Both the position numbers and the translations under genes were made by a program. Shown here piece by piece: positions 5,231 through 5,270 of a DNA stretch of 5,270 nucleotides (position 1 is its first letter; each line of letters starts with the position of its first letter). Origin of the DNA: an uncultured Eubacteriales bacterium (GTDB lineage: Bacteria > Bacillota > Clostridia > Christensenellales > Borkfalkiaceae); contig CAJLLH010000099.1 in the NCBI GenBank assembly GCA_905207385.1, positions 1-5,270 of the forward strand, in the 5' to 3' direction. The notes beneath the pieces are model-generated. The model was not told the origin of the DNA. It ran no database searches and saw only the letters and a list, made by a program, of their open reading frames with translations.

Positions 5231-5270
5231 GCATTTTGTCTGAATCAAGCCGGCTGCGCGCGGCAAATTT

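Noticed and set aside
4931..5266. Minus-strand open frame of 111 codons over hpt
   Set aside because: It is codon-aligned with hpt, whose catalytic motifs are complete on the plus strand.

Overview
The window looks like an ordinary chromosomal stretch of a Gram-positive-type bacterium, most likely an uncultured member of the Clostridia (Bacillota). The reasons are the gene chain radical SAM protein / DUF2344 protein / RNase E-G, which is typical of clostridial and related genomes, an RNase G-sized protein without the long RNase E tail, and strong Shine-Dalgarno sites. Base composition is moderate, with many GCGC-rich third positions. Anything finer than Clostridia would be a guess.

Left part (1-3878, minus strand): three genes transcribed leftward as one apparent operon. 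A 601-residue radical SAM protein of the TIGR03960 type overlaps by 14 bases a 196-residue DUF2344 (TIGR03936) protein. After a 45-base gap holding a hairpin comes an RNase E/G gene (rng) that runs off the left edge after 483 codons. In many bacteria this chain is followed by the genes for ribosomal proteins L21 and L27; that part would lie outside the window.

Centre (3879-4088): a 210-base divergent intergenic region. It carries a strong sigma-70-type promoter for the operon, with a perfect TATAAT and 17-base spacing. It is placed so that transcription should begin at or next to the GTG start codon, giving a leaderless or nearly leaderless mRNA. An opposite-strand promoter-like element overlaps the same -10 region. 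A second plus-strand promoter candidate and a small 5'-UTR hairpin lie closer to the rightward gene.

Right part (4089-5270, plus strand): a 147-residue SecB-like protein, a structured intergenic region with a perfect 11-bp GC-rich stem and a 16-base palindrome, and then hypoxanthine phosphoribosyltransferase (hpt). The last 82 bases hold a weak terminator-like hairpin and no gene.

The leftward operon points to RNA processing and ribosome-linked functions, the SecB-like protein to protein chaperoning or export, and hpt to purine salvage. I see no mobile element, CRISPR array, tRNA, rRNA or phage gene. The points most worth checking are the overlapping bidirectional promoter with a leaderless start, the solitary SecB-like gene in a probable Gram-positive, and the altered 5'-sensor motif in the RNase.
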